Assembly (NCBI GenBank): GCA_964615365.1
Contig: CAZTOU010000020.1
Span: forward strand, 1 to 64,000
Length of the DNA: 64,000 nt
Direction: 5' to 3'
From: CAVXZE01 sp964615365
Lineage (GTDB): Bacteria > Myxococcota_A > UBA9160 > UBA6930
Program-made: the position numbers and the translations under genes
Shown here: in pieces, positions 7,898 to 16,232 of the stretch
Layout of the letters: every line of letters starts with the position of its first letter
Position numbering within the stretch: position 1 is the stretch's first letter
The notes under the pieces: generated by a model
What the model saw: the letters and a program-made list of their open reading frames with translations, nothing else
Databases searched by the model: none
Told to the model about the DNA's origin: nothing

Positions 7898-9091
7898 CTA
7901 GATCACACCTCGCTCGCGAAGACGGGCGAGATCGGCGGGGGTGAGGCCGATCTCCGCGTAGACGTCCTCGTTGTCGGCGGCGAGCGCCGGGGCGAGCGCA
8001 CGGGCGCGGGGCTCCGCTCCGGAGAAGCGAAGCGGGCTGCCGTGAAAGACGATCTCGCCGAGACTCGGATGGGCGTGGCGTTCGACCATTCCCCGCGCGA
8101 GGAGCTGGGGGTCGTCGATCAGCTCGTCCGGACCCGAGACGCGAGCACAGGGGATCTCTGCCCCGGACGGGCCGAGAAACGCCATCACCTCGTCGCAGCT
8201 CCTCTGGCGCACCCACTCGCCGATGATGCCGTTGATCAGAGAGCGATTCGCGGCGCGGCCCCGGTGACTGCGAAAGCGCTCGTCATCGGCCAGCTCCGGC
8301 CGGCCGATCGCCTGGCAGAGCTTGCGGAACAGCTTGTTGCTGGCGCTGGCCACCACCATCCAGCCGTCGCTCGCCTCGAAGGCGTCGTAGGGCGCGGTGA
8401 AGGGATGCTGATTGCCCGCGCGCTCCGAGCGCACCCCGAGAGCCGCGAAGATGGTGGCGGCCGAATCGGTGACCGCGAAGACGGCGTCCTGGTTGGAGAG
8501 GTCGAGCACCCGCCCACGGCCGGTGCGCTCCCGGTCGAGGAGCGCCGTCACGACACCGAGGGCGAGATAGAGGCCGCCCACGAAGTCACCCATGGCCCCC
8601 CCGCCGCGCACCGGGGGACCGTCCGGGAAGCCGGTCATCGCGAGCAGCCCCCCGGTCGCCTGGGCGACGATGTCGTAGGAGGGCTCGCCCGCCCGGGGGC
8701 CCGTCGCACCGAAGCCCGAGAGCGCCGCCACCACCAGGCGGGGATTGCGCTCCTGGAGCACCTCGGCTCCGACCCCTTGGGACGCCATCCAGCCGGAGCG
8801 GAAGTTCTCCACCAGCGCGTCGGCTCGCTCGACCAGCCGCAGCAGCAGCTCTCGTCCCTCGGGTAAACGGACATCGAGGGTGATCGAGCGCTTGCCGCGG
8901 TTGGTGTTCTGAAACGAGAGCGAGGTCTCGCCTTTCTTCGAGGGACCGTAGCGGTAGTCGTCACCGGGACCGGGGCGCTCGACCTTGATGACGTCGGCCC
9001 CCAGGTCGGCGAGGATCGCCGTGGCAAAGGGGCCGGCGAGCACACGCGTGAGGTCGAGAACCCGGAAGCCATCGAGCAGACGCCCCGACAT
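7898..9091 (-). CDS. CaiB/BaiF (class III) CoA-transferase
   Basis: This 397-residue family III CoA-transferase activates a carboxylic acid by moving CoA from another thioester. Family features are LDLTRVLAGPFATAILADLG at the N terminus, IKVERPGPGD, the ENFRSGWM segment, and Asp-169 in GAMGDFVGG, the expected residue forming the acyl-aspartyl anhydride. The ATG at 9091 stands 8 nt downstream of TAGATT, preceded by TGC and without a Shine-Dalgarno, suggesting a leaderless message. It heads a run with two acyl-CoA dehydrogenases and the small membrane protein. The set is probably a catabolic module for an unknown acid. Confidence 0.9.
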   Translation of the reverse strand: MSGRLLDGFRVLDLTRVLAGPFATAILADLGADVIKVERPGPGDDYRYGPSKKGETSLSFQNTNRGKRSITLDVRLPEGRELLLRLVERADALVENFRSGWMASQGVGAEVLQERNPRLVVAALSGFGATGPRAGEPSYDIVAQATGGLLAMTGFPDGPPVRGGGAMGDFVGGLYLALGVVTALLDRERTGRGRVLDLSNQDAVFAVTDSAATIFAALGVRSERAGNQHPFTAPYDAFEASDGWMVVASASNKLFRKLCQAIGRPELADDERFRSHRGRAANRSLINGIIGEWVRQRSCDEVMAFLGPSGAEIPCARVSGPDELIDDPQLLARGMVERHAHPSLGEIVFHGSPLRFSGAEPRARALAPALAADNEDVYAEIGLTPADLARLRERGVI

Positions 9092-9099
9092 GGCCGCCG

Positions 9100-9108
9100 A
9101 ATCTAGCA
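9100..9108 (-). promoter_or_regulatory. Extended -10 promoter, leaderless, for CoA-transferase
   Basis: Read on the minus strand this is TGCTAGATT, ending 8 nt before the ATG at 9091. The TGC immediately before the hexamer matches an extended -10 element. Confidence 0.5.
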
Positions 9109-9130
9109 AGAGCGGCGAAGCGGAGGCAGT

Positions 9131-9184
9131 GCAAGCGCCGCAGGCGCGCGCAGCGAGGCCAAGCCGAGCGAAGTTCGGTAAGGC
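9131..9184. repeat. Copy of the dispersed intergenic repeat
   Basis: This copy reads GCAAGCGCCGCAGGCGCGCG, then CAGCGAGGCCAAGCCGAGCG and AAGTTCGGTAAGGC. It combines the left half seen at 74-139 with the right half seen at 5025-5065. It occupies most of the spacer between the aguA stop and the CoA-transferase promoter. Confidence 0.75.
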
Positions 9185-9201
9185 GGGCGAATGTCCCTCT
9201 T

Positions 9202-10257
9202 CTAGACCGCCGGCTCCTCCTTGGTCAAGCAGTGGACGGCGCCCAGTCCCAGGACCAGATCCCGGGCCGGGATGGGAACCACGTCGCGCTCGGGGAGAAG
9301 CTCGCGCAGCACGGCCAGTGCGCGGGCATCGGTAGGGGCCTCGAAGACCGGGACCAGCGCCACGCCGTTGGCGAGATAGAAGTTGGCGTAGCTCGCGGGG
9401 CAGCGAAGACCTTCCACGTGCAGCGGCGGCGGCATGGGGAGCGCCGCCACCGCCAGCGGCTTTCCGTCCTGGTCGCGCATCGCCCGCAGCCTGAGCAGGT
9501 TCTCGGCGAGGGGCGCGTGGTTGGGATCGCTCGGATCGCCCTCCTCCACCGCCACCACCGTGCCGCCGTCGACGAAGCGGCAGAGGTCGTCGACGTGGCC
9601 ATCGGTGTCGTCGCCCTCGATGCCACCGCCCAGCCACAGCACCTGGGTCGCACCCAGCGTGTCGTGAAGCAGCTGCTCAAGCGACTCTCGCGTGCGGGAG
9701 GGCCCCCCGTAGGAGCTCGGCACCATTCCCCGATTGGAGTTCAACAGGCATGACTCGGTGGTGAGCACGCTGCCCAGCCCGTTTCCGTCCACCGAACCGC
9801 CCTCGAGAACCACATCCACCGGAAAGCGGCGCAACTGTCGCGCTGCGGCGATGGACTGAGGGATGCGATCGTCCAGATCCCACGGCGGGTACTTCTGCCC
9901 CCAGGCATCGAAGCGAAAGTCCATCACGGCGATCTCTCCGCCCCTGCGGACGAAGATCGGGCCGTGGTCGCGGATCCAGGCGTCGTTGGTGGAAAAGTGG
10001 TGGAACTCCAATCCGCCCTCGATGCCCGCCCCGGCGAGTCGGCGCCGGGCCGCCTCCTCCATGGCGGCGTCCGCCACCGTGATGCAGACCTGCTCCCGGC
10101 CGTGGAGAGCCCGGACCATCTCGACGAAGCTCGCCTCGGCGCCCTCCAGATGACCGGGCCAGGTCTCCGCGTTGTGGGGCCAGGCGAGCCAGGTGGCGCG
10201 GTGAGGCTCCCATTCCGCGGGCCAGCGGAACCCCTCGCTCTCCGGCGTGGCGCCCAA
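9202..10257 (-). CDS. aguA: Agmatine deiminase
   Basis: This 351-residue guanidino-group-modifying enzyme hydrolyses agmatine to N-carbamoylputrescine and ammonia in the cytoplasm. Signatures are WPHNAETWPG, the NDAWIRDHGP block, GDDTDGHVDDL with the catalytic Asp/His pair, and the C-terminal nucleophile Cys-343 in GAVHCLT. Length matches the family. The start is taken as TTG 10257, preceded by AGGA at 7-8 nt; no ATG or GTG fits, since the in-frame sequence upstream lacks homology. It lies 53 nt downstream of aguB, so the two putrescine-forming steps are in one operon. Confidence 0.93.
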   Translation of the reverse strand: MGATPESEGFRWPAEWEPHRATWLAWPHNAETWPGHLEGAEASFVEMVRALHGREQVCITVADAAMEEAARRRLAGAGIEGGLEFHHFSTNDAWIRDHGPIFVRRGGEIAVMDFRFDAWGQKYPPWDLDDRIPQSIAAARQLRRFPVDVVLEGGSVDGNGLGSVLTTESCLLNSNRGMVPSSYGGPSRTRESLEQLLHDTLGATQVLWLGGGIEGDDTDGHVDDLCRFVDGGTVVAVEEGDPSDPNHAPLAENLLRLRAMRDQDGKPLAVAALPMPPPLHVEGLRCPASYANFYLANGVALVPVFEAPTDARALAVLRELLPERDVVPIPARDLVLGLGAVHCLTKEEPAV

Positions 10258-10310
10258 GGGTCGTCCTAAGACCCGGCGGCGGCGAAGGAGGGGATCCCCA
10301 AGGGCATCCC

Positions 10311-11216
10311 TCAGTCCCGGAAGCGGCGGAGGAGATCCGCGTAGGCGTCGATGCGGCGATCGCGGAGGAAGGGCCAGTCCCGGCGAACCTTCTCCACGGC
10401 GGAGAGATCGCACTCCACCAGCAGCAGCTCCTCCTCCTGGTCCGAGGCGCGCGCCAGCACCCGGCCGAAGGGATCGACGACGAACGACCGGCCCCAGAAG
10501 CGGATCCCGTCTCCCTCCCCCTCCCGGCTCGAGCCAACCGGCTCCGTCGGTCGCTCTCGCCCCACGCGGTTCACGGCAGCGACGAACACGCCGTTGGCGA
10601 TGGCGTGGGCGCGCTGGACGGTCTCCCAGGCCTCGAGCTGTGCCGCCTCCACCTCCGCGCCTTCGTCCTGCTGCCAGCCGATCGCGGTGGGGTAGAGGAG
10701 GATCTGCGCCCCGTCCAGGGCGCTGAGACGGGCCGCCTCGGGGAACCACTGATCCCAGCAGATCAGAACCCCAAGCCGGGCCGCCCGGGTCGCGACGCCG
10801 TGGAAGCCCAGATCACCGGGGGTGAAGTAGAACTTCTCCAGGTAGAGGGTGTCGTCGGGGATGTGCATCTTCCGGTATCGGCCCAGCTCGGCGCCGCCCT
10901 CATCGAGGATCACCGCGGTGTTGTGGTACACGCCCTCGGCGCGCCGCTCGAACACGGGCACCACCACGGCGATCCGATGGGCCGCGGCGACCTTGCCCAG
11001 GGCCTCCGTCGAGGGCCCGGGGATCGGCTCCGCCAGCTCGAAGTGTGCCGGATCCTCGGTCTGGCAGAAGTAGCGGGAGCGAAACAGCTCGGGAAGGCAC
11101 GCGATCTGCGCACCCTGGCGGGCCGCCTCCTCCACCCAAGAGAGCGCTCGCGCCAGGTTGTCCGAGGGATCCTCGGAGCAGCGCATCTGGATCAGGGCCA
11201 GGGCCACCGCGGACAT
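10311..11216 (-). CDS. aguB: N-carbamoylputrescine amidase
   Basis: This 301-residue nitrilase-superfamily amidase hydrolyses N-carbamoylputrescine to putrescine, CO2 and ammonia. The Glu-Lys-Cys triad is visible: Glu-43 in LPELF, Lys-116 in GRYRKMHIPDD and Cys-153 in LICWDQWFPEAAR. WGRSFVVDPFG and the SRYFCQ segment are typical of AguB. The ATG at 11216 follows CAGGACCC. With aguA downstream this gives the arginine decarboxylase-dependent route to putrescine; no arginine decarboxylase gene lies in the window. The upstream spacer holds a repeat copy. Confidence 0.93.
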   Translation of the reverse strand: MSAVALALIQMRCSEDPSDNLARALSWVEEAARQGAQIACLPELFRSRYFCQTEDPAHFELAEPIPGPSTEALGKVAAAHRIAVVVPVFERRAEGVYHNTAVILDEGGAELGRYRKMHIPDDTLYLEKFYFTPGDLGFHGVATRAARLGVLICWDQWFPEAARLSALDGAQILLYPTAIGWQQDEGAEVEAAQLEAWETVQRAHAIANGVFVAAVNRVGRERPTEPVGSSREGEGDGIRFWGRSFVVDPFGRVLARASDQEEELLLVECDLSAVEKVRRDWPFLRDRRIDAYADLLRRFRD

Positions 11217-11277
11217 GGGTCCTGGGGTACGGCACGGCACGCCGTCCTGCAAGCCCGGGTCGCCGAAGGCGACCTGG

Positions 11278-11316
11278 GTGCGCAGTGAGCCGAAGGCGAA
11301 CGAAGATCGGTGAGGC
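11278..11316. repeat. Copy of the dispersed intergenic repeat
   Basis: This copy reads GTGCGCAGTGAGCCGAAGGC, then GAACGAAGATCGGTGAGGC. It is nearly identical to the 5-kb copies and lies in the divergent spacer between aguB and the NYN gene. Confidence 0.8.
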
Positions 11317-11327
11317 AGCCCCGGGGC

Positions 11328-11353
11328 GTGACCGGGGCTGTCACGGGTCCGTG
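11328..11353. promoter_or_regulatory. Overlapping inverted repeats upstream of the NYN gene
   Basis: GTGAC (11328-11332) and GTCAC (11340-11344) are inverted around 7 nt. CACGG-GT-CCGTG (11342-11353) is a perfect palindrome that overlaps it. Both lie just upstream of a weak CATTCT box. They are operator-like, with no regulator suggested. Confidence 0.3.
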
Positions 11354-11387
11354 CCATTCTCGGCCCGACGACCGAGGAGGAGCTGCC

Positions 11388-11903
11388 ATGGCCCGTCCCT
11401 CCCTGCCCCCGTTTCTCGCCGGCGCGCTCCGGAGCGCGGGGATCACCGCCGCCTTCGTCGCCTTCGGGCTGGGGTGGGCTGCCATCTTCAACCTCTACAA
11501 TGCCGAGGCGATGCAGTCGAAGCGGCCGGCGATCTGGCTCGTGGACGGATTCAACGTGCTCCACGCGGGGGTGCTCCGGGGCAGGGAGCGCGGCCAGTGG
11601 TGGCGCGAGGCCGGTCGCGCCCAACTCCTCGAGCTGGCCCGCTCCTTCGACGACCCGGAGGCAGAGGTCTGGATCGTGTTCGACGGCCCGTGGGAGCCCC
11701 CCTCTCCGCCGCCGACCCCCGGGTTGCGGGTGGTCTTCGCGCCCTCCGCAGACGAGTGGCTTCTCCGCCGCCTCAGGAGCGCTCCGGACCCCTCCCAGCT
11801 CGTCGTGGTCACCGGAGACCACCGGCTGGCGATCCGCTCACGCCGGCGCGGCGCCCAGGTGGTCATGCCCCGCGAGTTCCTCGACCGCTGCCACACCGGC
11901 TGA
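11388..11903 (+). CDS. NYN-domain (YacP-like) nuclease with N-terminal membrane helix
   Basis: This 171-residue protein carries the PIN-like NYN fold of YacP/Rae1-type RNases. Acidic metal-site residues are visible in LVDGFNVLH (Asp-53), VFDG (Asp-99), SADEW (Asp-122) and VTGDHRLA (Asp-144). Unusually, residues 9-37 form a hydrophobic segment, so the domain would be tethered to the inner membrane with the nuclease in the cytoplasm. The start ATG 11388 has a strong GAGGAGG 7 nt upstream. Starting instead at Met-42 would give the soluble form, but no ribosome site precedes it. Monocistronic; substrate unknown. Confidence 0.8.
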   Translation: MARPSLPPFLAGALRSAGITAAFVAFGLGWAAIFNLYNAEAMQSKRPAIWLVDGFNVLHAGVLRGRERGQWWREAGRAQLLELARSFDDPEAEVWIVFDGPWEPPSPPPTPGLRVVFAPSADEWLLRRLRSAPDPSQLVVVTGDHRLAIRSRRRGAQVVMPREFLDRCHTG

Positions 11904-12251
11904 CCGGCCGCTCTCCCGGGCCTTCTCGTCGACGTTTCGGGGCTCCGGGGCCTCGAACCCCGGGCGTCGCGCGGGATCCGGGCGAGCCTGCGTGGGAATC
12001 CGCACCCGATGCCGGTGAAATCGGAAGCGCGTCAGGTTTGTCCTTGACCCTGAGTGAGATCGGACCGGAGACTCTCGAGGGGTGCCCGTTTGACCAGATT
12101 GGAGGGAATCAGAGGCCCTTTGGGCTTGCTCTTCGAGGGGATCAGAAATAGGCTGCCACCGGGGTGCCAGCGGTTGGGGACGCGGTGCCTCTGGCTCGTC
12201 CTCAGACCACGAGCCCGACCCCCCAATGGACACCTCTAGCGCAGGAAGCCC
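11904..12251. other. Intergenic region, no gene recognised
   Basis: These 348 bp separate the NYN and RND genes on the same strand. A GGGG-CCTCGAA-CCCC hairpin at 11951-11965 may end NYN transcription. A 61-codon frame at 12054-12239 has no ribosome site and an arginine-rich shadow-like translation, so it is not called. AGGAAG directly before 12252 is the RND ribosome site. Confidence 0.5.
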
Positions 12252-15200
12252 ATGGCCAAAGTACCCGAGCACCAGATCCGTGAAACCGCCACCCTGAAGC
12301 TCGCCCGCTTCGTCGTCGGACATCGCGCCATCGTCGCGACCCTGCTGATCCTCACCACGCTCTTCTTCCTGTACCCGACCGTGAACGCGGTCACGACGGG
12401 CCTCGGCCTTCCGCTCCCCGGCCCCGTCGTCCGCGTCGACGCCAGCGAGCGCGCGCTCTACCCGGACCACCCGTTCATCCACGCCCAGGACAAGTTCTCC
12501 AAGACCTTCGGCTCCTCGTCCCTGGTGGCGATCGCAATGGTGGTGGAAGACGGGAACATCTTCACCCCCGAGACGCTGCTCAAGCTCAAGCGCATCACCC
12601 AGTCGCTGGACGGCGTCGAGGCGAGCCCCGAGCTCCCCTCCTTCGACAGCCAGACCGACGCGCGCGACGAGCGTCGGGACCAGATCGAGGAAGCCGAGGA
12701 GGACATCACACCCCGGGAGCTGATCAAGCGGCTGGACCGCGAATTCCCGCCCTATCCGGTCAATCACGACCGGGTCCAGTCCCTCTACCACCGCAGCACC
12801 CGCGTGGTGACCATCGAGCCGGACGGCGCCATCGTCTCGGACATCCTGATCAAGAAGGCGCCGAAGACCCAGGAGGACGCCGACAAGATCCGCGACCTGG
12901 TCCGACAGAACCCGCCCTACATCTTCGGCCGCCTGGTGAGCCGGGACGAGAAGGGCGCCTTCATCATGGCCAACTTCAACGCGGACCGGCTCGCCAGCCG
13001 CGAGGTCTACCAGACCGTCTTCGACCACGTCCAGCGGATCAAGGCGGCCGAGGAGGACGAGAGGCACAAGATCTACATCTCCGGCGGCCCCATCCACACC
13101 GGCTGGATTCTCAAGCACGCCTTCGAGATCGGGCTCTTCGTACTGCTCACGGTGCTCGCCACCTTCGGCCTCCTGCTCGCCTACTTCCGCCGGCTCCACG
13201 GCGTGCTGGTCCCCTTTACCGCCGCCATCACCACCGCGATCTGGGGGCTCGGCTTCACTGGCTGGACGGGGATCACCTTCGACCCGCTGGTGCTGGTGAT
13301 CCCGATGATCATCACCGCCCGCGCGGTCTCCCACACCGTGCAGATGGCCGAGCGCTTCTTCGAGGACTACGAGCTCCTGGCACCGCAGTTCGACGACCCG
13401 AACGAGGCCAAGGTCGAGGCGGCCACGCTGGCGATGGCGGAGCTGATCGTGCCCGGCACCCTCGGCATCGTGACCGACGTGATGGGTCTCCTGGTCATCC
13501 TGATCACCTCGATCCCCCAGATGCGCGACCTCGCCACCTTCGGCGCCTTCTGGGTGATCATCATCATCTTCACCGTGGAGGTCCTGCTCCCGGTGATGAT
13601 CTGCTACCTGCCGCCGCCCTCCAGCTCGGAGCACTACCTGCCGGGCTTCATGATCCGCACGATGGGCTGGATCGGTCGGACCGTGACCCATCCGGTCGGG
13701 AAGTACGTGGTGGCCGGGGCCGCGCTGGCGATCCTGACCGTCTCCACCTTCATCGTCTTCACCCGATCGACGATCGGGGAGGCGAACCCGGGCTCCTTCC
13801 TGCTCTGGCCCGATCACGAGTACAACATCGCCACGGCGGCGATCGCCGAGAAGTTCGGCGGCGTGGACTCGATGGTGGTCTACGCCGACGGCGACCGGGA
13901 GAACGCCTGCGCGGACCCGGAGCCGATCCAGCGCATGGAGCAGTTCGAACGCTGGATGGGGATGAACACCACCATGGGCATCTCGGTCTCGATCGCGCCG
14001 ATCATCAAGTCCTACTGGCGCCAGAACCACTACGGGGATCCCAAGTGGTACTTCCTCCCCCGGCACCCGGGGACGGTGCGGGAGACGCTCTTCCAGCTCA
14101 AGACCAACGGGCCGCCCGGCTTCCTGCGTCCCTACACCACCGACGACAACCGCAAGGCCAACATCTCGTTCTTCTACCCGGATCACCGGGGAGAGACCAT
14201 CATGCTGGCCGTCGAGGCGGCCAACGAGTTCATCAAGCGCAACCCGATCGGCGAGGTGAACCTACGCCTCGACATGGACCGCGCGGGGGCCGAGGAGGGC
14301 TTCTTCTCCTACGACAGCCTGGCCGACAAGTTCTACTACATGATCGGGCCGATCCTGTCGCCGCGGAATCACACCCTGCGGATCTCGATCCGCAACGCCG
14401 ACGGGAGCTACGAGAGGATCGAGGTGCCGCAGGCGAGCCAGGACGAGCCTCCGGAGTGGCTCGAGGACTTCCGCGAGGCGGCCATGTACGACTACGAGGA
14501 GGAGTTCGACTCCATCGAGGAGGGCGAGTACTTCTTCTGGCCGGATGCGCTCGCCGAGTGGGAGGACGGGGATGTGAGCGCCTGGTGGGAGAGCGACGAG
14601 CTCGGCATCCGGGCGGTGGCCACCCACACCAAGAACCTGATCGTCCACGACCTCAAGGCGGTGGACGGCGTCCCCAAGTACCAGCCCACCAACTCCTGGA
14701 CCCGCGGCGTCCAGTTCGTGATGGCGGGCGGTGTGATGGGCATCCTGGCCGCCATCAACGACGAGGTGGAGCGGGGCCACGTGGCCAACATCTCGCTGAT
14801 TTTGTTGGTGATCTACGTGTTGCAGGCCCTCACCTACCGCTCGCTCTGGAGCGGCACCATCATCGTGATCCAGCTCGGAACCGCGACGATGCTCTCGCTG
14901 GCCTACATGGCGCTCAAGGGCGTGGGTCTCAACATCAACACCCTGCCGGTCCAGTCGGTGGGGGTGGGAATCGGAGTGGACTACGCCATCTACATCGTGG
15001 ACCGGATCCGCCAGGAGGTGGCGGAGACCGGAGGCGACATGGACGAGGCGGTCCGCCGCACCATCAGCACCACCGGGATGGCCGTGACCTTCACCGCGAG
15101 CACCATCGTCGGCGGGATCATCCTCTGGAGCTTCTCGAATCTCCGCTTCCAGGCCGAGATGGCGCAGCTGCTGGTGATCCTGATGGTCGTCAACATGCTG

Positions 15201-15299
15201 GGGGCGATCACGATCGTTCCGGCCTTCTACTCGATCGTGAAGCCGAAGTTCGCACGAGCCCTGCTCGAGGAGCAGCAGCGCGCAGCGGAGGAAACCTAG
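12252..15299 (+). CDS. RND-superfamily (MMPL/HpnN-like) permease
   Basis: This 1015-residue inner-membrane permease of the RND superfamily is of the stand-alone kind that moves hydrophobic molecules such as lipids or sterols. There is a first membrane helix near residue 25-45, a periplasmic domain, a helix block at about 290-480, a second large periplasmic domain and a second block at about 845-1000. The second block includes GVGIGVDYAIYIVDRIRQE, the conserved TM4-like charged motif of RND pumps. The second periplasmic domain is very acidic (EDFREAAMYDYEEEFDSIEE region). No adaptor, outer-membrane partner or carrier gene adjoins it, so the substrate is unknown. It converges on ppsR with a 1-bp gap. 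Confidence 0.88.
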   Translation: MAKVPEHQIRETATLKLARFVVGHRAIVATLLILTTLFFLYPTVNAVTTGLGLPLPGPVVRVDASERALYPDHPFIHAQDKFSKTFGSSSLVAIAMVVEDGNIFTPETLLKLKRITQSLDGVEASPELPSFDSQTDARDERRDQIEEAEEDITPRELIKRLDREFPPYPVNHDRVQSLYHRSTRVVTIEPDGAIVSDILIKKAPKTQEDADKIRDLVRQNPPYIFGRLVSRDEKGAFIMANFNADRLASREVYQTVFDHVQRIKAAEEDERHKIYISGGPIHTGWILKHAFEIGLFVLLTVLATFGLLLAYFRRLHGVLVPFTAAITTAIWGLGFTGWTGITFDPLVLVIPMIITARAVSHTVQMAERFFEDYELLAPQFDDPNEAKVEAATLAMAELIVPGTLGIVTDVMGLLVILITSIPQMRDLATFGAFWVIIIIFTVEVLLPVMICYLPPPSSSEHYLPGFMIRTMGWIGRTVTHPVGKYVVAGAALAILTVSTFIVFTRSTIGEANPGSFLLWPDHEYNIATAAIAEKFGGVDSMVVYADGDRENACADPEPIQRMEQFERWMGMNTTMGISVSIAPIIKSYWRQNHYGDPKWYFLPRHPGTVRETLFQLKTNGPPGFLRPYTTDDNRKANISFFYPDHRGETIMLAVEAANEFIKRNPIGEVNLRLDMDRAGAEEGFFSYDSLADKFYYMIGPILSPRNHTLRISIRNADGSYERIEVPQASQDEPPEWLEDFREAAMYDYEEEFDSIEEGEYFFWPDALAEWEDGDVSAWWESDELGIRAVATHTKNLIVHDLKAVDGVPKYQPTNSWTRGVQFVMAGGVMGILAAINDEVERGHVANISLILLVIYVLQALTYRSLWSGTIIVIQLGTATMLSLAYMALKGVGLNINTLPVQSVGVGIGVDYAIYIVDRIRQEVAETGGDMDEAVRRTISTTGMAVTFTASTIVGGIILWSFSNLRFQAEMAQLLVILMVVNMLGAITIVPAFYSIVKPKFARALLEEQQRAAEET

Positions 15300-15300
15300 C

Positions 15301-16140
15301 CTAAGAGCCGGGGGGGGCGACCTCCTCCTCGCGTGCCAGCAGCTCCAGGATCCGGGAGGCGTTCTCCTCGACCGCCTTGTTGGAGATGTCGACCATCCGC
15401 CAGCCCCGGGCGCGGAAGAAGCGCAGGGCCCAGCGGAGCTCCGTGGCGACGGTCTCGGGGTCCGCGTACGCCAGGCGGTTCAGCGACGGCAGCGCGCGCA
15501 GCCGGTTGCGGCGAATCGCCACCAGCGTCGCGGGATCCAGCGTCAGGCCGAAGACCCTGCTCGACTCGATCTCGAGGAGCTCGGCGGGAGGATCGATGTC
15601 CGGCACCAGGGGGACGTTCCCGGTCTTGTAGCCCCGCTGGGCCAGGTACATCGAGAGGGGGGTCTTCGAGGTCCGGGAGACCCCGGTGAGCACGATGTCG
15701 GCCTCGTAGAGGGTGTGGAGGTTGGTGCCGTCGTCGTGGCCCACCGCGAATTCCACGGCGTCCACGCGCCGGAAGTGCTCGTCGGTGAAGCCGTGCTGGG
15801 CCCCGGGGCGGAACTCGCGCTTCAGATTGTAGTGCTGGGCCACCGTGTCCATCACGGGGCCGAGGAGATCGATGACCGGAACGCCCAGCTCCCCGCCGCG
15901 CCTCCGGATCGCCTCGGCGATCGAATCCCTCGACAGGGTGTAGAGCACGATGGTGTCCAGCTCCTGGGCGAGCTCCATCATCCGCTGCACCTGGGATTCC
16001 TCGCGAATCTCGCCGAAGAACCGGTAGCGCCACCGGGTCCGGAACTGGCTCATGGCCGCACGCACCGCCGAAGCGGCCGTTTCTCCGGTGTGGTCGGAGA
16101 CCACGAAGATCTCCGGCACCCTGTGCTCCTGCTCTGCCAT
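15301..16140 (-). CDS. PEP synthase / pyruvate phosphate dikinase regulatory protein
   Basis: This 279-residue DUF299 protein is a bifunctional kinase-pyrophosphorylase that inactivates PEP synthase or PPDK by ADP-dependent threonine phosphorylation and reactivates it by phosphorolysis. The N terminus IFVVSDHTGETA and the P-loop-like GVSRTSKTPLSMYLA (about residue 155) are diagnostic, and the C-terminal RGWRMVDISNKAVEENA matches the family. The partner enzyme is not in the window, so whether it serves PpsA or PPDK is open. The ATG at 16140 stands 6 nt after TAGCTT preceded by TGC, another apparent leaderless promoter. It is divergent from leuS. Confidence 0.93.
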   Translation of the reverse strand: MAEQEHRVPEIFVVSDHTGETAASAVRAAMSQFRTRWRYRFFGEIREESQVQRMMELAQELDTIVLYTLSRDSIAEAIRRRGGELGVPVIDLLGPVMDTVAQHYNLKREFRPGAQHGFTDEHFRRVDAVEFAVGHDDGTNLHTLYEADIVLTGVSRTSKTPLSMYLAQRGYKTGNVPLVPDIDPPAELLEIESSRVFGLTLDPATLVAIRRNRLRALPSLNRLAYADPETVATELRWALRFFRARGWRMVDISNKAVEENASRILELLAREEEVAPPGS

Positions 16141-16146
16141 GGGACG

Positions 16147-16155
16147 AAGCTAGCA
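16147..16155 (-). promoter_or_regulatory. Extended -10 promoter, leaderless, for the DUF299 gene
   Basis: The minus strand reads TGCTAGCTT, ending 6 nt before the ATG at 16140. No Shine-Dalgarno intervenes. Confidence 0.5.
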
Positions 16156-16232
16156 GGTTGCGGGTAGACCGGGCTGTCCCGGCCCGGGGTGACGTTGACG
16201 ACCGCCGGAAGGACCGGCACTTTCCCGCGACC

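Noticed and set aside
12054..12239. 61-codon frame in the spacer before the RND gene
   Set aside because: It has no ribosome site and an Arg/Pro/Leu-rich translation with no recognisable family.
11838..14186. 782-codon minus-strand frame across the RND permease gene
   Set aside because: It is antisense to a clear RND permease with membrane helices; its composition (His/Asp/Glu/Gly-rich) is a shadow.
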